Made by a program: the position numbers and the translations under genes. From contig NZ_CP063767.1 in NCBI RefSeq assembly GCF_015277515.1, positions 1,426,001 through 1,490,000 on the forward strand: 64,000 bases of DNA, in the 5' to 3' direction. Position 1 is the stretch's first letter. Each line of letters opens with the position of its first letter. Shown here in pieces: positions 7,599-15,689 of the stretch. This DNA comes from Thermophilibacter immobilis. GTDB lineage: Bacteria; Actinomycetota; Coriobacteriia; Coriobacteriales; Atopobiaceae. Below the pieces are notes generated by a model. It was given only the letters and a program-made list of their open reading frames with translations. It was not told the DNA's origin and did no database searches.

Positions 7599-9014
7599 CT
7601 ACCAGCGCATCTGAGCGAGAAGGGTCGCGCGGTCGTTGGGCAGCTCGCCCGCCATGACCGCGGCGAAGAGCTGCTCGAGCACCATGCCCACGCGCGGCCC
7701 CGGCTCGATGCCGCACGCGTGCAGCACGTCCTCCCCGCCCACGGCGAGGTCGCGGACGCGATAGACCGGCCCCGCCGCGAGCGCCGAGCGCAGGGCCGCC
7801 CCCACCTCGTCGAGCTCGGTCGCATAGCTCCTGAAGGCGGGGGCCTTGGCCACGGCGTCGGCGCGCTTGAGGTCCAGGAGCGCGAACGCAAGCGGCCTCG
7901 CCTGCCCCGACGCACGACGCTCGAGCTCGGCAAGCATCGAGCGCACCGAGACGCTCGTCGCGGACACTGGGAGGTCGTGCAGCTCCACCAGGGCCGCCGC
8001 GGCCCTGGTCACCTCCGTGGGAAGCGCCATGCGCCCCATGACGGCCCTGAGCGTGCGCGCCCCCTGCCGCGGGTGGTCAAAGAAGTGGCCGCGACCGGAG
8101 TCGTCGACGCTCCAGCACGCGGGCTTGGCCACGTCATGCAGAAGGGCCGCCCACCTGAGCGCCCTCGTCGGCAGGCCGCCCGCGAACTCCTCCGCGCCCG
8201 CGCAGACGCGCGCGGTGTGCTCGAGCACGTCATAGGCGTGGTACGGGCTCCTCTGGTCGAAGCCGGCCAGGGGAGCCAGCTCGGGCAGGGCGGCCTCCAA
8301 CACGGCGAACTCGTGGCGCAGGGCCCAGGCCGCGCGCCCCGTGGCCAGGATGCCGTCCAGCTCCTGGCCGATGCGCTCCTGCGCTATGTCGTCCAGCTCA
8401 CCCGCACAGGCGACGAGCGCCTCCTGCGTGGCGGGCTCGATCGTCGCGTCGAGCCGGCACGCGAAGCGCACCGCCCGCAGCACGCGCAGGGCGTCCTCCT
8501 CGAAGCGCCGGCGAGGCGACCCCACCGCGCGGATCACGCGAGCCGCAAGGTCGGCGCGCCCGCCATAGGGGTCAAGCAGGCCGCGCGCGGGGTGGAAGGC
8601 CATCGCGTTGACGGTGAAGTCGCGCCGCGCGAGGTCGGCGCGGACGTCGTCCACGAAGCGCACCTCGTCGGGGTGGCGCCGGTCGGAGTAGCCCCCCTCG
8701 ACGCGGTACGTGGTGGTCTCCACGGTCATGCCGTCCACGACGGCGGTCACGGTGCCGTGCGCCGTACCGGTCTCGTGCACCGTGATGTTCGCCGCGCGCA
8801 GGACGCGGGCGGCCTCGGGCCAGGGCGCCCGCGTGGTCACGTCCACGTCGTGCCCCGAGACGCCGAGAAGCGCGTCGCGCACCCAGCCGCCCACGACCCA
8901 GGCCTCGTGGCCGGCGTCCTCGAGCGCGTCCAGGACGCGCCGCGCGTAGCCGGGCAGCTCGCGCGCCAGGCGTGCCTCGAGCGCGCCCGTTGTCTCTTTT
9001 GGCAGGTTCTTCAT
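7599..9014 (-). CDS. cca: CCA tRNA nucleotidyltransferase (PcnB/Cca family)
   Basis: Adds or repairs the 3'-CCA of tRNAs. The 471-aa chain begins with the class II nucleotidyltransferase head: VVGGWVRDALLG (about residues 40-51) and the metal-binding HDVDVTT. RRDFTVNAMAF and the RFEEDALRVLRAVRFA block (about 178-193) are the nucleotide-recognition elements. A C-terminal HD domain is present with LLHDVAKP (about residue 290), as in the actinobacterial form. The ATG sits at 9012-9014. The gene stands alone between the repeat-protein gene and the rightward aminopeptidase pair. Confidence 0.93.
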   Translation of the reverse strand: MKNLPKETTGALEARLARELPGYARRVLDALEDAGHEAWVVGGWVRDALLGVSGHDVDVTTRAPWPEAARVLRAANITVHETGTAHGTVTAVVDGMTVETTTYRVEGGYSDRRHPDEVRFVDDVRADLARRDFTVNAMAFHPARGLLDPYGGRADLAARVIRAVGSPRRRFEEDALRVLRAVRFACRLDATIEPATQEALVACAGELDDIAQERIGQELDGILATGRAAWALRHEFAVLEAALPELAPLAGFDQRSPYHAYDVLEHTARVCAGAEEFAGGLPTRALRWAALLHDVAKPACWSVDDSGRGHFFDHPRQGARTLRAVMGRMALPTEVTRAAAALVELHDLPVSATSVSVRSMLAELERRASGQARPLAFALLDLKRADAVAKAPAFRSYATELDEVGAALRSALAAGPVYRVRDLAVGGEDVLHACGIEPGPRVGMVLEQLFAAVMAGELPNDRATLLAQMRW

Positions 9015-9075
9015 GCCGCCGATTCTAGCATGCCGGGCGCGAGAGCCCCAACGCGCTCCCGCGGGCGTCCTTCTG

Positions 9076-9144
9076 GCCGAGTCTGCCGCCCTGCGCGAAT
9101 TTGTAATCTCAGAGCTCCGTTCCGTGCACTATGGCAGGGTCGGC
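9076..9144. repeat. Inverted-repeat element, family 2, copy C
   Basis: Begins GCCGAGTCTGCCGCCCTGC and ends CCGTGCACTATGGCAGGGTCGGC. The ends are imperfect inverted repeats and match the ends of the elements at 13861-13925 and 14483-14547. It lies between the divergent cca and pepC promoters. Confidence 0.6.
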
Positions 9145-9234
9145 ATCGGCGCACGGCAGGATCGGTGACGCCACGGCTGCTCGTTGGGACACGCGGCGAA
9201 GGCGCGTCCAGCGACGAGCGCCGCGCCACCTCGC

Positions 9235-9244
9235 GTGCTATGCT
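9235..9244 (+). promoter_or_regulatory. Extended -10 promoter for the aminopeptidase pair
   Basis: TGCTATGCT (TGn plus TATGCT, 9236-9244) lies about 40 bp before the first aminopeptidase ATG. No good -35 is visible, consistent with an extended -10 promoter. Confidence 0.45.
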
Positions 9245-9284
9245 CGAACGCGGAAAACGCCGAACCCCAACCAGGGAGGAAACC

Positions 9285-10643
9285 ATGGACCAGACGTCCC
9301 CCATCACCGCCGACGACCTCGCGGCGGCCCGGAAGGACTTTCTCGCCGAGCGCGCCAACGTCGTGGCCAAGAACGCCGTGAGCTCCTCGGGGCTGCGCGC
9401 CGCCGCGCGCGTACCCGAGCGGGTGGCCGCCAACACGACCACCTTCGACGTGGAGGTCAGCCAGGGCGAGCGCACGGACCAGGAGCGCTCGGGTCGCTGC
9501 TGGATGTTCGCGAGCCTCAACACCATGCGCTACCGCGTCATCAAGAAGTACAACCTCAAGACCTTCGAGCTCTCCCAGGCCTATCCCCTGTTCTGGGACA
9601 AGCTCGAGAAGAGCAACTGGTTCTTCGAGAACGTCCTCGACACGCTCGACGAGCCCCTGGACGGTCGCCTCGTGAGCTACCTGCTCACCGACCCCGTGGG
9701 CGACGGCGGCCAGTGGGACATGTTCAAGGCCCTCGTGAAGAAGTACGGCGTTGCCCCCAAGGAGGCCATGCCCGAGACCGCCTGCTCCCGGAACACCCAC
9801 GAGCTTGACAAGTATCTGACGCGCTACCTGCGCGGCGCCGCCAAGCGCCTGCGCGAGAGCCATGCCGCCGGCGTGGGCGCCGCCGACCTCTCCCAGATGA
9901 GGAAGGAGATGGTGGGCGACGTCTACCACCTCCTCGTCACCTGCCTGGGCGAGCCGCCCCAGTCCTTCTCGGCGCGCGTGCGCGACAGGGACGACAAGCT
10001 CGCCCTCTCCGGCACCTTCACGCCCCAGGAGTTCTTCGCCGAGGCCGTGGGCATGGAGCTCGACGACTACGTCTCGCTCATCAGCGCCCCCACGGCCGAC
10101 AAGCCCTTCGGCCACGTCTACACGGTCGACCGGCTGGGCAACGTGGTGGAGGCCGGCGGCGTGCGCTACCTCAACCTGCCGCCGGACGAGCTCAAGCGCG
10201 TGGCGATCGCCCAGCTCAAGGACAATCTGCCCGTGTGGTTCGGCTGCGACGTGGACCAGTCCTACGTGCGCGACGAGGGCATCATGGACGTCGCCGCGCT
10301 CGACGTGGACGGCCTTCTGGGCTTTGACGTCGAAGGTTGCATGGACAAGGCCGAGCGCCTGGACTACGGCGAGTCGGCCATGACCCACGCCATGGTCCTC
10401 GAGGGCGTCAACCTGGACGAGAAGGGCGCACCCACGCTCTGGAAGGTCGAGAACAGCTGGGGCAAGGACCACGGCAGAAACGGCTTCGACACCCTCTCCG
10501 ACCCCTGGTTCGACGAGTACGTCTACCAGGTCGTCGTTGATAAGAGGTACCTCACCGACGACGAGCGCCGCACCTATGAGACCGCCGAGCCGACGCATCT
10601 GGCCCCGTGGGACCCCATGGGCTCGCTCGCCCGCGTGCGCTAG
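9285..10643 (+). CDS. pepC: C1-family aminopeptidase (PepC/bleomycin hydrolase), copy 1
   Basis: Cytosolic cysteine aminopeptidase of 452 aa, normal for PepC. The papain-type triad is complete: Cys in SGRCWMFASLN (about residue 72), His in MTHAMVLEGV (about 367) and Asn in VENSWGKD (about 389). The ATG follows AGGGAGGAAACC. It is nine bases from a paralogue of the same family, giving a two-gene operon ended by the terminator at 12181. The two proteins share motif blocks (EAMPETACS, LGEPP, ENSWGK) but differ in the middle, suggesting an old duplication with divergence in substrate preference. Confidence 0.95.
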   Translation: MDQTSPITADDLAAARKDFLAERANVVAKNAVSSSGLRAAARVPERVAANTTTFDVEVSQGERTDQERSGRCWMFASLNTMRYRVIKKYNLKTFELSQAYPLFWDKLEKSNWFFENVLDTLDEPLDGRLVSYLLTDPVGDGGQWDMFKALVKKYGVAPKEAMPETACSRNTHELDKYLTRYLRGAAKRLRESHAAGVGAADLSQMRKEMVGDVYHLLVTCLGEPPQSFSARVRDRDDKLALSGTFTPQEFFAEAVGMELDDYVSLISAPTADKPFGHVYTVDRLGNVVEAGGVRYLNLPPDELKRVAIAQLKDNLPVWFGCDVDQSYVRDEGIMDVAALDVDGLLGFDVEGCMDKAERLDYGESAMTHAMVLEGVNLDEKGAPTLWKVENSWGKDHGRNGFDTLSDPWFDEYVYQVVVDKRYLTDDERRTYETAEPTHLAPWDPMGSLARVR

Positions 10644-10652
10644 GGGGCGGCC

Positions 10653-12146
10653 ATGACCGATACCAACAAGACCGGCCGGCCCGCCGCGGTCCCAGGCGCC
10701 CTTGACCCCGCCTGGTCGGACGACCTCACCGCCCGCTTCTCCGACGAGCGCGCCAACCGCGTGGCCAGAAACGCCGCGACCTCGTCGAACCTCATGAAGG
10801 CGGCGCGCAACGTCTCCGCGCTGCGCACGTACCACGACACCTTCGGCGTGAGCCGCCCCCGCACGGGCGAGGTCACCAACCAGCGTCACTCCGGCCGCTG
10901 CTGGATGTTCTCGGCACTCAACGTGGCCCGCGCGGCCACCATGGACCTTCTCGACGTGGACAGCTTCGAGTTCTCGCAGGCCTACGGCATGTTCTACGAC
11001 AAGCTCGAGAAGTTCAACTCCGGCCTGGCGCGCATCGCGGAGACCGCCGGACGGCCCACCTCGGATCGCGCGGTCGCCTACGTGCTGGACGAGGCCATGG
11101 GCGACGGCGGCTTCTACCCCTTCGCCATGAACCTCATCGCCAAGTGGGGCCTCGTGCCCAAGGACGCCATGCCCGAGACCGCCTGCTCCAAGGACTCCTC
11201 GCAGATGAACCAGCAGCTCCAGCGCCTGTTCCATCGCTCGGCCGGCGAGCTGCGCGCCCGCGCCGCGGCCGGTGCCACGCCCGCGGAGCTCGACGACGCC
11301 CGACGCGAGATGGTCGCCGCCTGCCATCGCGTGCTCTGCGTCTGCCTGGGCGAGCCTCCCCTGACCTTTGACCTCGAGCTCCCCGTGGGCAAGAAGTGCC
11401 GGCTCGACCGCAGCCGCCTCGTGCGCCAGGAGGGCGCGCCCGACGCCGACGACCAGGGCGCCGACAAGGCCGACAAGGACGTCGAGCGCTGGCTCCTCGT
11501 TGACCGCGGCCTCACCCCGCGCGCGTTCTGCGAGCGCTACGTCCCCCTTGACCCCGCCGACTGCGTCGATCTGGTCTGCATGCCCGGCGAGGGGCGCCCC
11601 TGGGGCACCGCGTGGCATCCCACGCTCACCGACTCCGTGGAGGGCGGTCGCCCCGTGCGCTGGCTCAACGTGGAGCAGGGCGTCCTCGAGGCCGCGGCCG
11701 TGGCCTCCCTGCGCGCCGGGCAGCCGTGCTCGATGTCGTGCGACGTGATGCAGGACTTCCCCCGCCACATCGAGGACTTCCCCGGCGTGCTCGCCTGCGA
11801 CACCATGGACTACGAGGGCCTTCTCGGCGTGAAGCTGGGAATGGACCGCACCCAGATGCTCGACCTGCACGAGACGAGCCTCACCCACGCCATGACCTTC
11901 CAGGGCGTGGAGCTGGGGGCGGACGGCTCCCCCGTGGCCTGGCGCATCGAGAACAGCTGGGGCAAGGAGGCCTGCAAGGACGGCTACCTCGTGGCGAGCG
12001 CCGACTGGTTTCGCACCTACGGCGGCGAGGTCGTCGTGAGGCGCGAGTTCGTCCCGGACGACGTGCTCGCCCTGTGGGACGAGGCGCCCACGACCGACGT
12101 GGCCCCTTGGGACCCCGTCGGGGCCTGCCTGCCGCTCCAGGACTAG
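10653..12146 (+). CDS. pepC: C1-family aminopeptidase (PepC/bleomycin hydrolase), copy 2
   Basis: Second cysteine aminopeptidase, 497 aa, about 45 residues longer than copy 1. Triad residues are intact: Cys in SGRCWMFSALN (about 83), His in LTHAMTFQGVEL (about 412), Asn in IENSWGKEAC (about 434). The extra length is mainly a charged insertion (GAPDADDQGADKADKDVE, about 265-282). Start ATG at 10653 follows TAGGGGGCGG, partly provided by the stop region of copy 1, so translation is probably coupled. The C-terminus APWDPVGACLPLQD matches the end of copy 1 (APWDPMG), the family's self-trimming tail. Confidence 0.94.
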   Translation: MTDTNKTGRPAAVPGALDPAWSDDLTARFSDERANRVARNAATSSNLMKAARNVSALRTYHDTFGVSRPRTGEVTNQRHSGRCWMFSALNVARAATMDLLDVDSFEFSQAYGMFYDKLEKFNSGLARIAETAGRPTSDRAVAYVLDEAMGDGGFYPFAMNLIAKWGLVPKDAMPETACSKDSSQMNQQLQRLFHRSAGELRARAAAGATPAELDDARREMVAACHRVLCVCLGEPPLTFDLELPVGKKCRLDRSRLVRQEGAPDADDQGADKADKDVERWLLVDRGLTPRAFCERYVPLDPADCVDLVCMPGEGRPWGTAWHPTLTDSVEGGRPVRWLNVEQGVLEAAAVASLRAGQPCSMSCDVMQDFPRHIEDFPGVLACDTMDYEGLLGVKLGMDRTQMLDLHETSLTHAMTFQGVELGADGSPVAWRIENSWGKEACKDGYLVASADWFRTYGGEVVVRREFVPDDVLALWDEAPTTDVAPWDPVGACLPLQD

Positions 12147-12180
12147 CGGCGTCAGCGCACGCCCCTGGCTCCTCACACGA

Positions 12181-12218
12181 AAGGACTCCCGCGCTTCTCG
12201 GCGCGGGAGTCCTTTTTT
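12181..12218 (+). terminator. Strong intrinsic terminator after the aminopeptidase pair
   Basis: Perfect 14-bp stem AAGGACTCCCGCGC (12181-12194) with GCGCGGGAGTCCTT (12201-12214), six-base loop TTCTCG, then a run of T (12213-12218). The loop closed by C-G reads CTTCTCGG, a motif repeated in other hairpins here. Confidence 0.95.
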
Positions 12219-12251
12219 GCTGCTATGCGACGACGCGATGGTGTCCATGCT

Positions 12252-12620
12252 CTATTCCGGCGGCAGGATCTCGGTCCAGCAGCCGTCGGGGTCGGCGATG
12301 AAGTAGAGGCCCATGGCGGGGTTCTCCCTCACGATGCAGCCCATCTCCTCGTGCAGGCGATGGAAGCCATCGTAGTCGTCCACGCGCACGGCCATGTGCG
12401 TGTCGCCGATGCCGTTGTCGTAGGGCTCGGTGCGCCCGCGGTTCCAGGTGAGCTCGAGCTCGAAGTCGGACTCGTCGTTGCCCATGAACGCGATGGCCCA
12501 TGAGCCGTCCTCCGGACCCTTGCGACGCAACTCGCGCATGCCAAGGGCCTTCTCGTAGAACGCGATCGAGGCCTCGAGGTCAAGGACGTGGACGTTGTGG
12601 TGGATGAGCTTGGCCTTCAT
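12252..12620 (-). CDS. VOC-superfamily protein, glyoxalase I-like
   Basis: 122-aa metal-binding-type VOC protein resembling lactoylglutathione lyase. The N-terminal half reads HHNVHVLDLEASIAFYEKALGM, the second beta-alpha-beta-beta-beta unit includes DTHMAVRVDDYDGFHRLHE, and it ends FIADPDGCWTEILPPE. The candidate metal ligands His, Glu, His and Glu are at the family positions (H7/H8, E in ELELTW, H in THMAV, E in TEIL). Start ATG at 12618-12620 follows GAAGGGAG; upstream in-frame sequence belongs to the convergent reading of the YigZ region. A role in methylglyoxal or other electrophile detoxification is likely, but the true substrate is unknown. Confidence 0.85.
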   Translation of the reverse strand: MKAKLIHHNVHVLDLEASIAFYEKALGMRELRRKGPEDGSWAIAFMGNDESDFELELTWNRGRTEPYDNGIGDTHMAVRVDDYDGFHRLHEEMGCIVRENPAMGLYFIADPDGCWTEILPPE

Positions 12621-12666
12621 GGGGACTCCCTTCGTCGGCTTCTGTCGTCCAATCCTAGCGCAGGCG

Positions 12667-13341
12667 CTAGAACTCCGCAAAGCGCGGCCCCAGCGCGCGG
12701 CAGAGCTCCTCTCCGGACGCGAGCTCGCGCACGGCGCCGCAGAAGCGCTCCTCGTCGCCCGCACGAAACAGGCAGGTGAGCTGCACGTCCTCGGCAAAGA
12801 GGGCGTCGTCGACCCGACCGCCCGCCTCGGTGGCGAGGCGGGCCACGCGCTCGTAGAGCGCATAGGGCAGCTGGGCCACCACGGGCGTGACGAGCGTCAT
12901 CTGTGCGATCGAGCCGTCCTTCTCGGCCGTTGCGAGGGCGTCCGAGGCGGCCGCCGCGTAGGCGCGCACGAGGCCGCCCGGGCCCAGAAGCGTGCCCCCG
13001 AAGTAGCGGGTGACCACGCAGCATACGTCCGCCAGGCCGGTGCCGCGCAGCACGTCCAGGACGGGCATGCCCGCGGTCCGGGAGGGCTCCCCGTCGTCCG
13101 AGCAGCGCTCGCGCCCGTCCGCGAGGACCCACGCGAAGACGTGGTGGCGCGCGTCATGGTGCTGCGCGCGAACGCGGGCGAGATGCTCCTCGGCCTCGTG
13201 CTCGTCGCAGACGCGCACGAGCTGCGCGATGAAGCGGCTGCGACGGTCCTCGCACGTGCCGGTCGCCTCCGCGCCGGCCCGCAGCGTGCGAAATCCCATG
13301 GCTCCATCGGTACCGACGGGCTCCCCCTCGGGCAGACTCAC
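12667..13341 (-). CDS. yigZ: YigZ/IMPACT family protein
   Basis: 224-aa protein with the UPF0029 domain: SRFIAQLVRVCDEHEAEEHL, HHVFAWVLADGRERCSDDGEPSRTAG, and the signature VVTRYFGGTLLGPGGLVRAY (around residues 115-135), followed by the small C-terminal domain. The GTG at 13339-13341 is chosen because GGAAGGG lies eight bases upstream; an ATG at 13297-13299 (MGFRTLRAG) matches the family N-terminus but has a poor ribosome site. The family includes eukaryotic IMPACT, a translation regulator; the bacterial role is unsettled. Confidence 0.88.
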   Translation of the reverse strand: MSLPEGEPVGTDGAMGFRTLRAGAEATGTCEDRRSRFIAQLVRVCDEHEAEEHLARVRAQHHDARHHVFAWVLADGRERCSDDGEPSRTAGMPVLDVLRGTGLADVCCVVTRYFGGTLLGPGGLVRAYAAAASDALATAEKDGSIAQMTLVTPVVAQLPYALYERVARLATEAGGRVDDALFAEDVQLTCLFRAGDEERFCGAVRELASGEELCRALGPRFAEF

Positions 13342-13444
13342 GGACACGACCCTTCCAGACGACGACGCGACCACGGGCCATTGTAGACGAGCGCGCGCAG
13401 CGGGGCCCACGACGGGACTCGCGGCAGAGTTCAACGCGATTCGT

Positions 13445-13452
13445 GCTAGAAT
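13445..13452 (+). promoter_or_regulatory. rnpB promoter (extended -10)
   Basis: TGCTAGAAT (TGn + TAGAAT) ends at 13452, seven bases before the mature 5' end of the RNase P RNA at about 13460. No matching -35 is evident. Confidence 0.7.
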
Positions 13453-13459
13453 CGTCTGC

Positions 13460-13828
13460 GCGAGGTGGGCCAGACGACCGCGGGGCCGCGCCGCCGCAAG
13501 GTGGTCGCGACCATGAGGAAAGTCCGGGCTCCACAGGGCAGGATGCCGGCCAACGGCCGGGCGGGGAAACCCGACGGAAAGCGCCGCAGAAAAGAAGACT
13601 CCCACCTGCGCCCTCGGGCGCAAAGGGAAAAGCTGAAACGGTGGTGCAAGAGACCACCAGCGTCGTGGCAACACGACGGCTTGGCAAGCCCCATCCGGAG
13701 CAAGCGCAAATAGGAGCGCCATGGTGTGGCCCGCACCGCGCTCGGGTTGCGCGCTCGAGGCGACCGGCGACGGTCGCCCTAGATAAATGGTCGTCCGCGA
13801 CAGAACCCGGCTTATCGGCCCACCTCGC
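13460..13828 (+). ncRNA. rnpB: RNase P RNA (bacterial type A)
   Basis: The catalytic RNA of RNase P that trims tRNA 5' leaders. Terminal helix P1 is visible as GCGAGGTGGGC (13460-13470) with GCCCACCTCGC (13818-13828). Conserved core blocks are clear: GAGGAAAGTCCGGGCTCC (about 13514-13531), ACAGGGCAGGATGCCGGC, GGGGAAACCCGACGGAAAG, GAAACGGTGGTGCAAGAGACC, and ACAGAACCCGGCTTATCGG near the 3' end. Length of about 369 nt fits type A in high-GC actinobacteria. Confidence 0.95.
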
Positions 13829-13860
13829 ACCTCTTGCCCTTCTCGGCGCCCCCCTGCCGG

Positions 13861-13925
13861 CGAGCCTGCCGTCCCGCACAGAATCGTTTCACGCAGCCGT
13901 CTTTTTGTGCATAGTGGCACGCTCG
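13861..13925. repeat. Inverted-repeat element, family 2, copy A
   Basis: Left arm CGAGCCTGCCGTCCCGCAC (13861-13879), right arm GTGCATAGTGGCACGCTCG (13907-13925), imperfect inverted repeats. The right arm differs by one base from that of copy B (14529-14547). It lies 32 bp after the RNase P RNA and has TTTTT (13902-13906) within it, so it may also end the rnpB transcript. Confidence 0.65.
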
Positions 13926-13977
13926 AGGAGTTCGAGCAGCTCCCTCACAGGTCCTTCTCGGCGAGAAGGACCGCGGC

Positions 13978-14343
13978 CTAGACCGCAACGGCAAGGTAGG
14001 AGATCTTTTCTCCATCAGGCAGAAGGAGGCCTCCTGCCCCGCAGCCAGGCTTCCAGCCACCCACGCGAGCGCTGACGGGAATCCCCCGATGGCGTGCGGG
14101 TGGATTCCCGTGCGGTATGCCACATGGATTGACCAGAGACCAAAACGTCCGCACGTTGCGCGCCTCCCCCCCAGCGCGCCGCGCGCACGTAGAGGCCCTG
14201 CCGGGGCGAGAAGAGCCTCCCCACAGAGGGGTCGTCGGGCCCAGGCGTCGCTCGAGCGCGACCGCGTCCGCGCGACGGGAGGCAGCCAGGCAGCTGCCTG
14301 CGGCCTCGGCCTCGCTGAGCAAGGTGGCGACCCTCCCGCTCAT
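13978..14343 (-). CDS. Possible small ORF of unknown function
   Basis: A 121-codon leftward frame with a strong ribosome site (AGGAGGGG, 5-8 bases before the ATG at 14341-14343). The first 40 codons end mostly in G or C and read SGRVATLLSEAEAAGSCL, plausible as a coding segment with a helical start. The second half (FWSLVNPCGIPHGNPP) overlaps an inverted repeat around 14080-14120 (ACGGGAATCCCCC / GGGTGGATTCCCGT) and looks less like protein. No family recognised. It could instead be the leader of a structured RNA. Low confidence. Confidence 0.28.
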   Translation of the reverse strand: MSGRVATLLSEAEAAGSCLAASRRADAVALERRLGPTTPLWGGSSRPGRASTCARRAGGEARNVRTFWSLVNPCGIPHGNPPARHRGIPVSARVGGWKPGCGAGGLLLPDGEKISYLAVAV

Positions 14344-14482
14344 GCTCTTCTCCCCTCCTGCGCCTCCCGCGCGCCGTCGTGGCCCGACATCCTCCCCCGT
14401 TCGCGCCCCAGCTGACGGGGCGCTTCGGCGAGCGGTACCTGGCCCGGCGCCGCCTCTTTGGCAACGAGAGGCCCGCGCGCCA

Positions 14483-14547
14483 CGAGCCTGCCACTATGCA
14501 CAAAACGGCGCGCTGAGGGTGGCGTTCTGTGCATAGTGGCAGGCTCG
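14483..14547. repeat. Inverted-repeat element, family 2, copy B
   Basis: Perfect 19-bp inverted repeat: CGAGCCTGCCACTATGCAC (14483-14501) and GTGCATAGTGGCAGGCTCG (14529-14547) around a 27-base centre. It lies between the uncertain small ORF and divIVA and is followed by GGCGAGAAG. Confidence 0.8.
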
Positions 14548-14585
14548 GCGAGAAGAATAGCGAGAGAAGCGGCGCGGCGCGCGCC

Positions 14586-14621
14586 AAAAAAGCCGCCCCG
14601 AGCGCGATGCCCGGGGCGGCT
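14586..14621 (-). terminator. Terminator of the dcw operon after divIVA
   Basis: Minus-strand stem AGCCGCCCCG/CGGGGCGGCT (14591-14600 and 14612-14621) followed by six T (plus-strand A run 14586-14591). It lies 23 bp after the divIVA stop and closes the long leftward cell-division cluster. Confidence 0.9.
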
Positions 14622-14644
14622 GCGAAGACGCGCGAGAAGAGTGC

Positions 14645-15331
14645 TTAGTCGAGGTCCCCGAAGTCGCCGAGACCTGCGGGCGGCATCGCAGAGGGCGCGG
14701 ACACCTGCGCGGAGACCGCGACGGGCGCGGGGGTCACGTCGCGCGTGCTGCCTGCGGAGCCCGTGGGGGACGAGGAGAGCGACATCTGCGTGGGGAAGAC
14801 GGCCTCGGCGTCGTCCATGAACTTCTGGAGCAGCTTGTGGTACGCGCCGCGGAAGTCCTCGCGGGACTGCTTGAGGCGGTCGATCTCGTCGAGCTCGTTC
14901 TGCTTCTCGGCGAGGGCCTGGCGGATGACCTCGCGGGCCTTGGCGTCGGCATCGTTGCGGATGCGCTCGGCGTTGTCGCGCGCGTCGGCGACGAGCTTGT
15001 CGGCAGACTGCTGGGCGACGATGAGGACCTGGGAGATCTGGCGCTCGGAGGCACCCAGGGAGTCGACGGGCGCGCTCGCGGCAGCCACCGGCGCGGGCAC
15101 GGGGGCGGCGAGCACGGTGCCCTGCTCCTCGAGGTTGGCGATCTGTGCCTGGGCGGAGGCAAGCTGCTGCTCGGAGCTGGTTAGGCGGCCCTTGAGGTCC
15201 GCGATCTTCTGGAGCATCGCGTCGATCTCACCGGCGAGCTGCTCGAGGAAGGAATCGACCTCCTCGGTGTCATAGCCGTGCTTGGAGGGAGAGAAGGTCT
15301 GCTGTTCGATGTCCGCGGGTGTGATTGCCAT
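14645..15331 (-). CDS. divIVA: DivIVA-domain cell-division/polar-growth protein
   Basis: 228-aa peripheral membrane scaffold that marks poles and septa. The N-terminal DivIVA domain starts MAITPADIEQQTFSPSKHGYD and EEVDSFLEQLAGEID (residues 1-38). Two coiled-coil segments follow: about 38-70, and about 93-170 (ERQISQVLIVAQQSADKLV, then an AERIRNDADAKAREVIRQ helix). They are separated by an Ala/Pro linker. The C-terminus is a disordered Ser/Pro/Ala tail. The architecture fits Wag31-like actinobacterial DivIVA. Last gene of the dcw operon, after yggT. Confidence 0.93.
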   Translation of the reverse strand: MAITPADIEQQTFSPSKHGYDTEEVDSFLEQLAGEIDAMLQKIADLKGRLTSSEQQLASAQAQIANLEEQGTVLAAPVPAPVAAASAPVDSLGASERQISQVLIVAQQSADKLVADARDNAERIRNDADAKAREVIRQALAEKQNELDEIDRLKQSREDFRGAYHKLLQKFMDDAEAVFPTQMSLSSSPTGSAGSTRDVTPAPVAVSAQVSAPSAMPPAGLGDFGDLD

Positions 15332-15397
15332 TCTTGTTCCCTTTCGCTTCGTCGGGGCGCGGGGCGAGACCCGCGCAACCGTGCACAGTACAGAATT

Positions 15398-15667
15398 CTA
15401 CAAAATGATGGACAGGATGAGACGCTCGATGAGGCCAAGGACGAATATCGCCACAATCGGCGAGAAGTCGATGCCTCCGAAGGGCGGGATAAAGCGCCTG
15501 AAGAGGTTGAGGTAGGGCTCCACGAGCATGCCGAGGGCGCCGCGAATGTCCTCGACGAGGCCGCCCGGCCGGCGCGGGATCCACGACATGAGAATCCACA
15601 CGAAGATGAGGCCCTCGTAGAGGTAGAAGATCTTCTGGATGAGCGAGGCGACGGTGTAGAGCGTCAT
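15398..15667 (-). CDS. yggT: YggT-family membrane protein
   Basis: 89-aa protein with two hydrophobic segments (about residues 3-27, FYLYEGLIFVWILMSWIP, and 65-89, IVAIFVLGLIERLILSIIL) joined by a loop with the family's LNLFRRFIPPFGGIDFSP. It sits between proC and divIVA, the common position of yggT in Gram-positive dcw clusters. Function is not established; a role in membrane or division organisation is inferred from context. Confidence 0.9.
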   Translation of the reverse strand: MTLYTVASLIQKIFYLYEGLIFVWILMSWIPRRPGGLVEDIRGALGMLVEPYLNLFRRFIPPFGGIDFSPIVAIFVLGLIERLILSIIL

Positions 15668-15689
15668 GAGCCTGCCTTTCTGGATGTTC

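Noticed and set aside
13350-13920. N-terminal extension of the YigZ frame through the RNase P RNA
   Set aside because: The extension runs antisense through a conserved structural RNA; the ribosome site and family start place the gene start at 13341.
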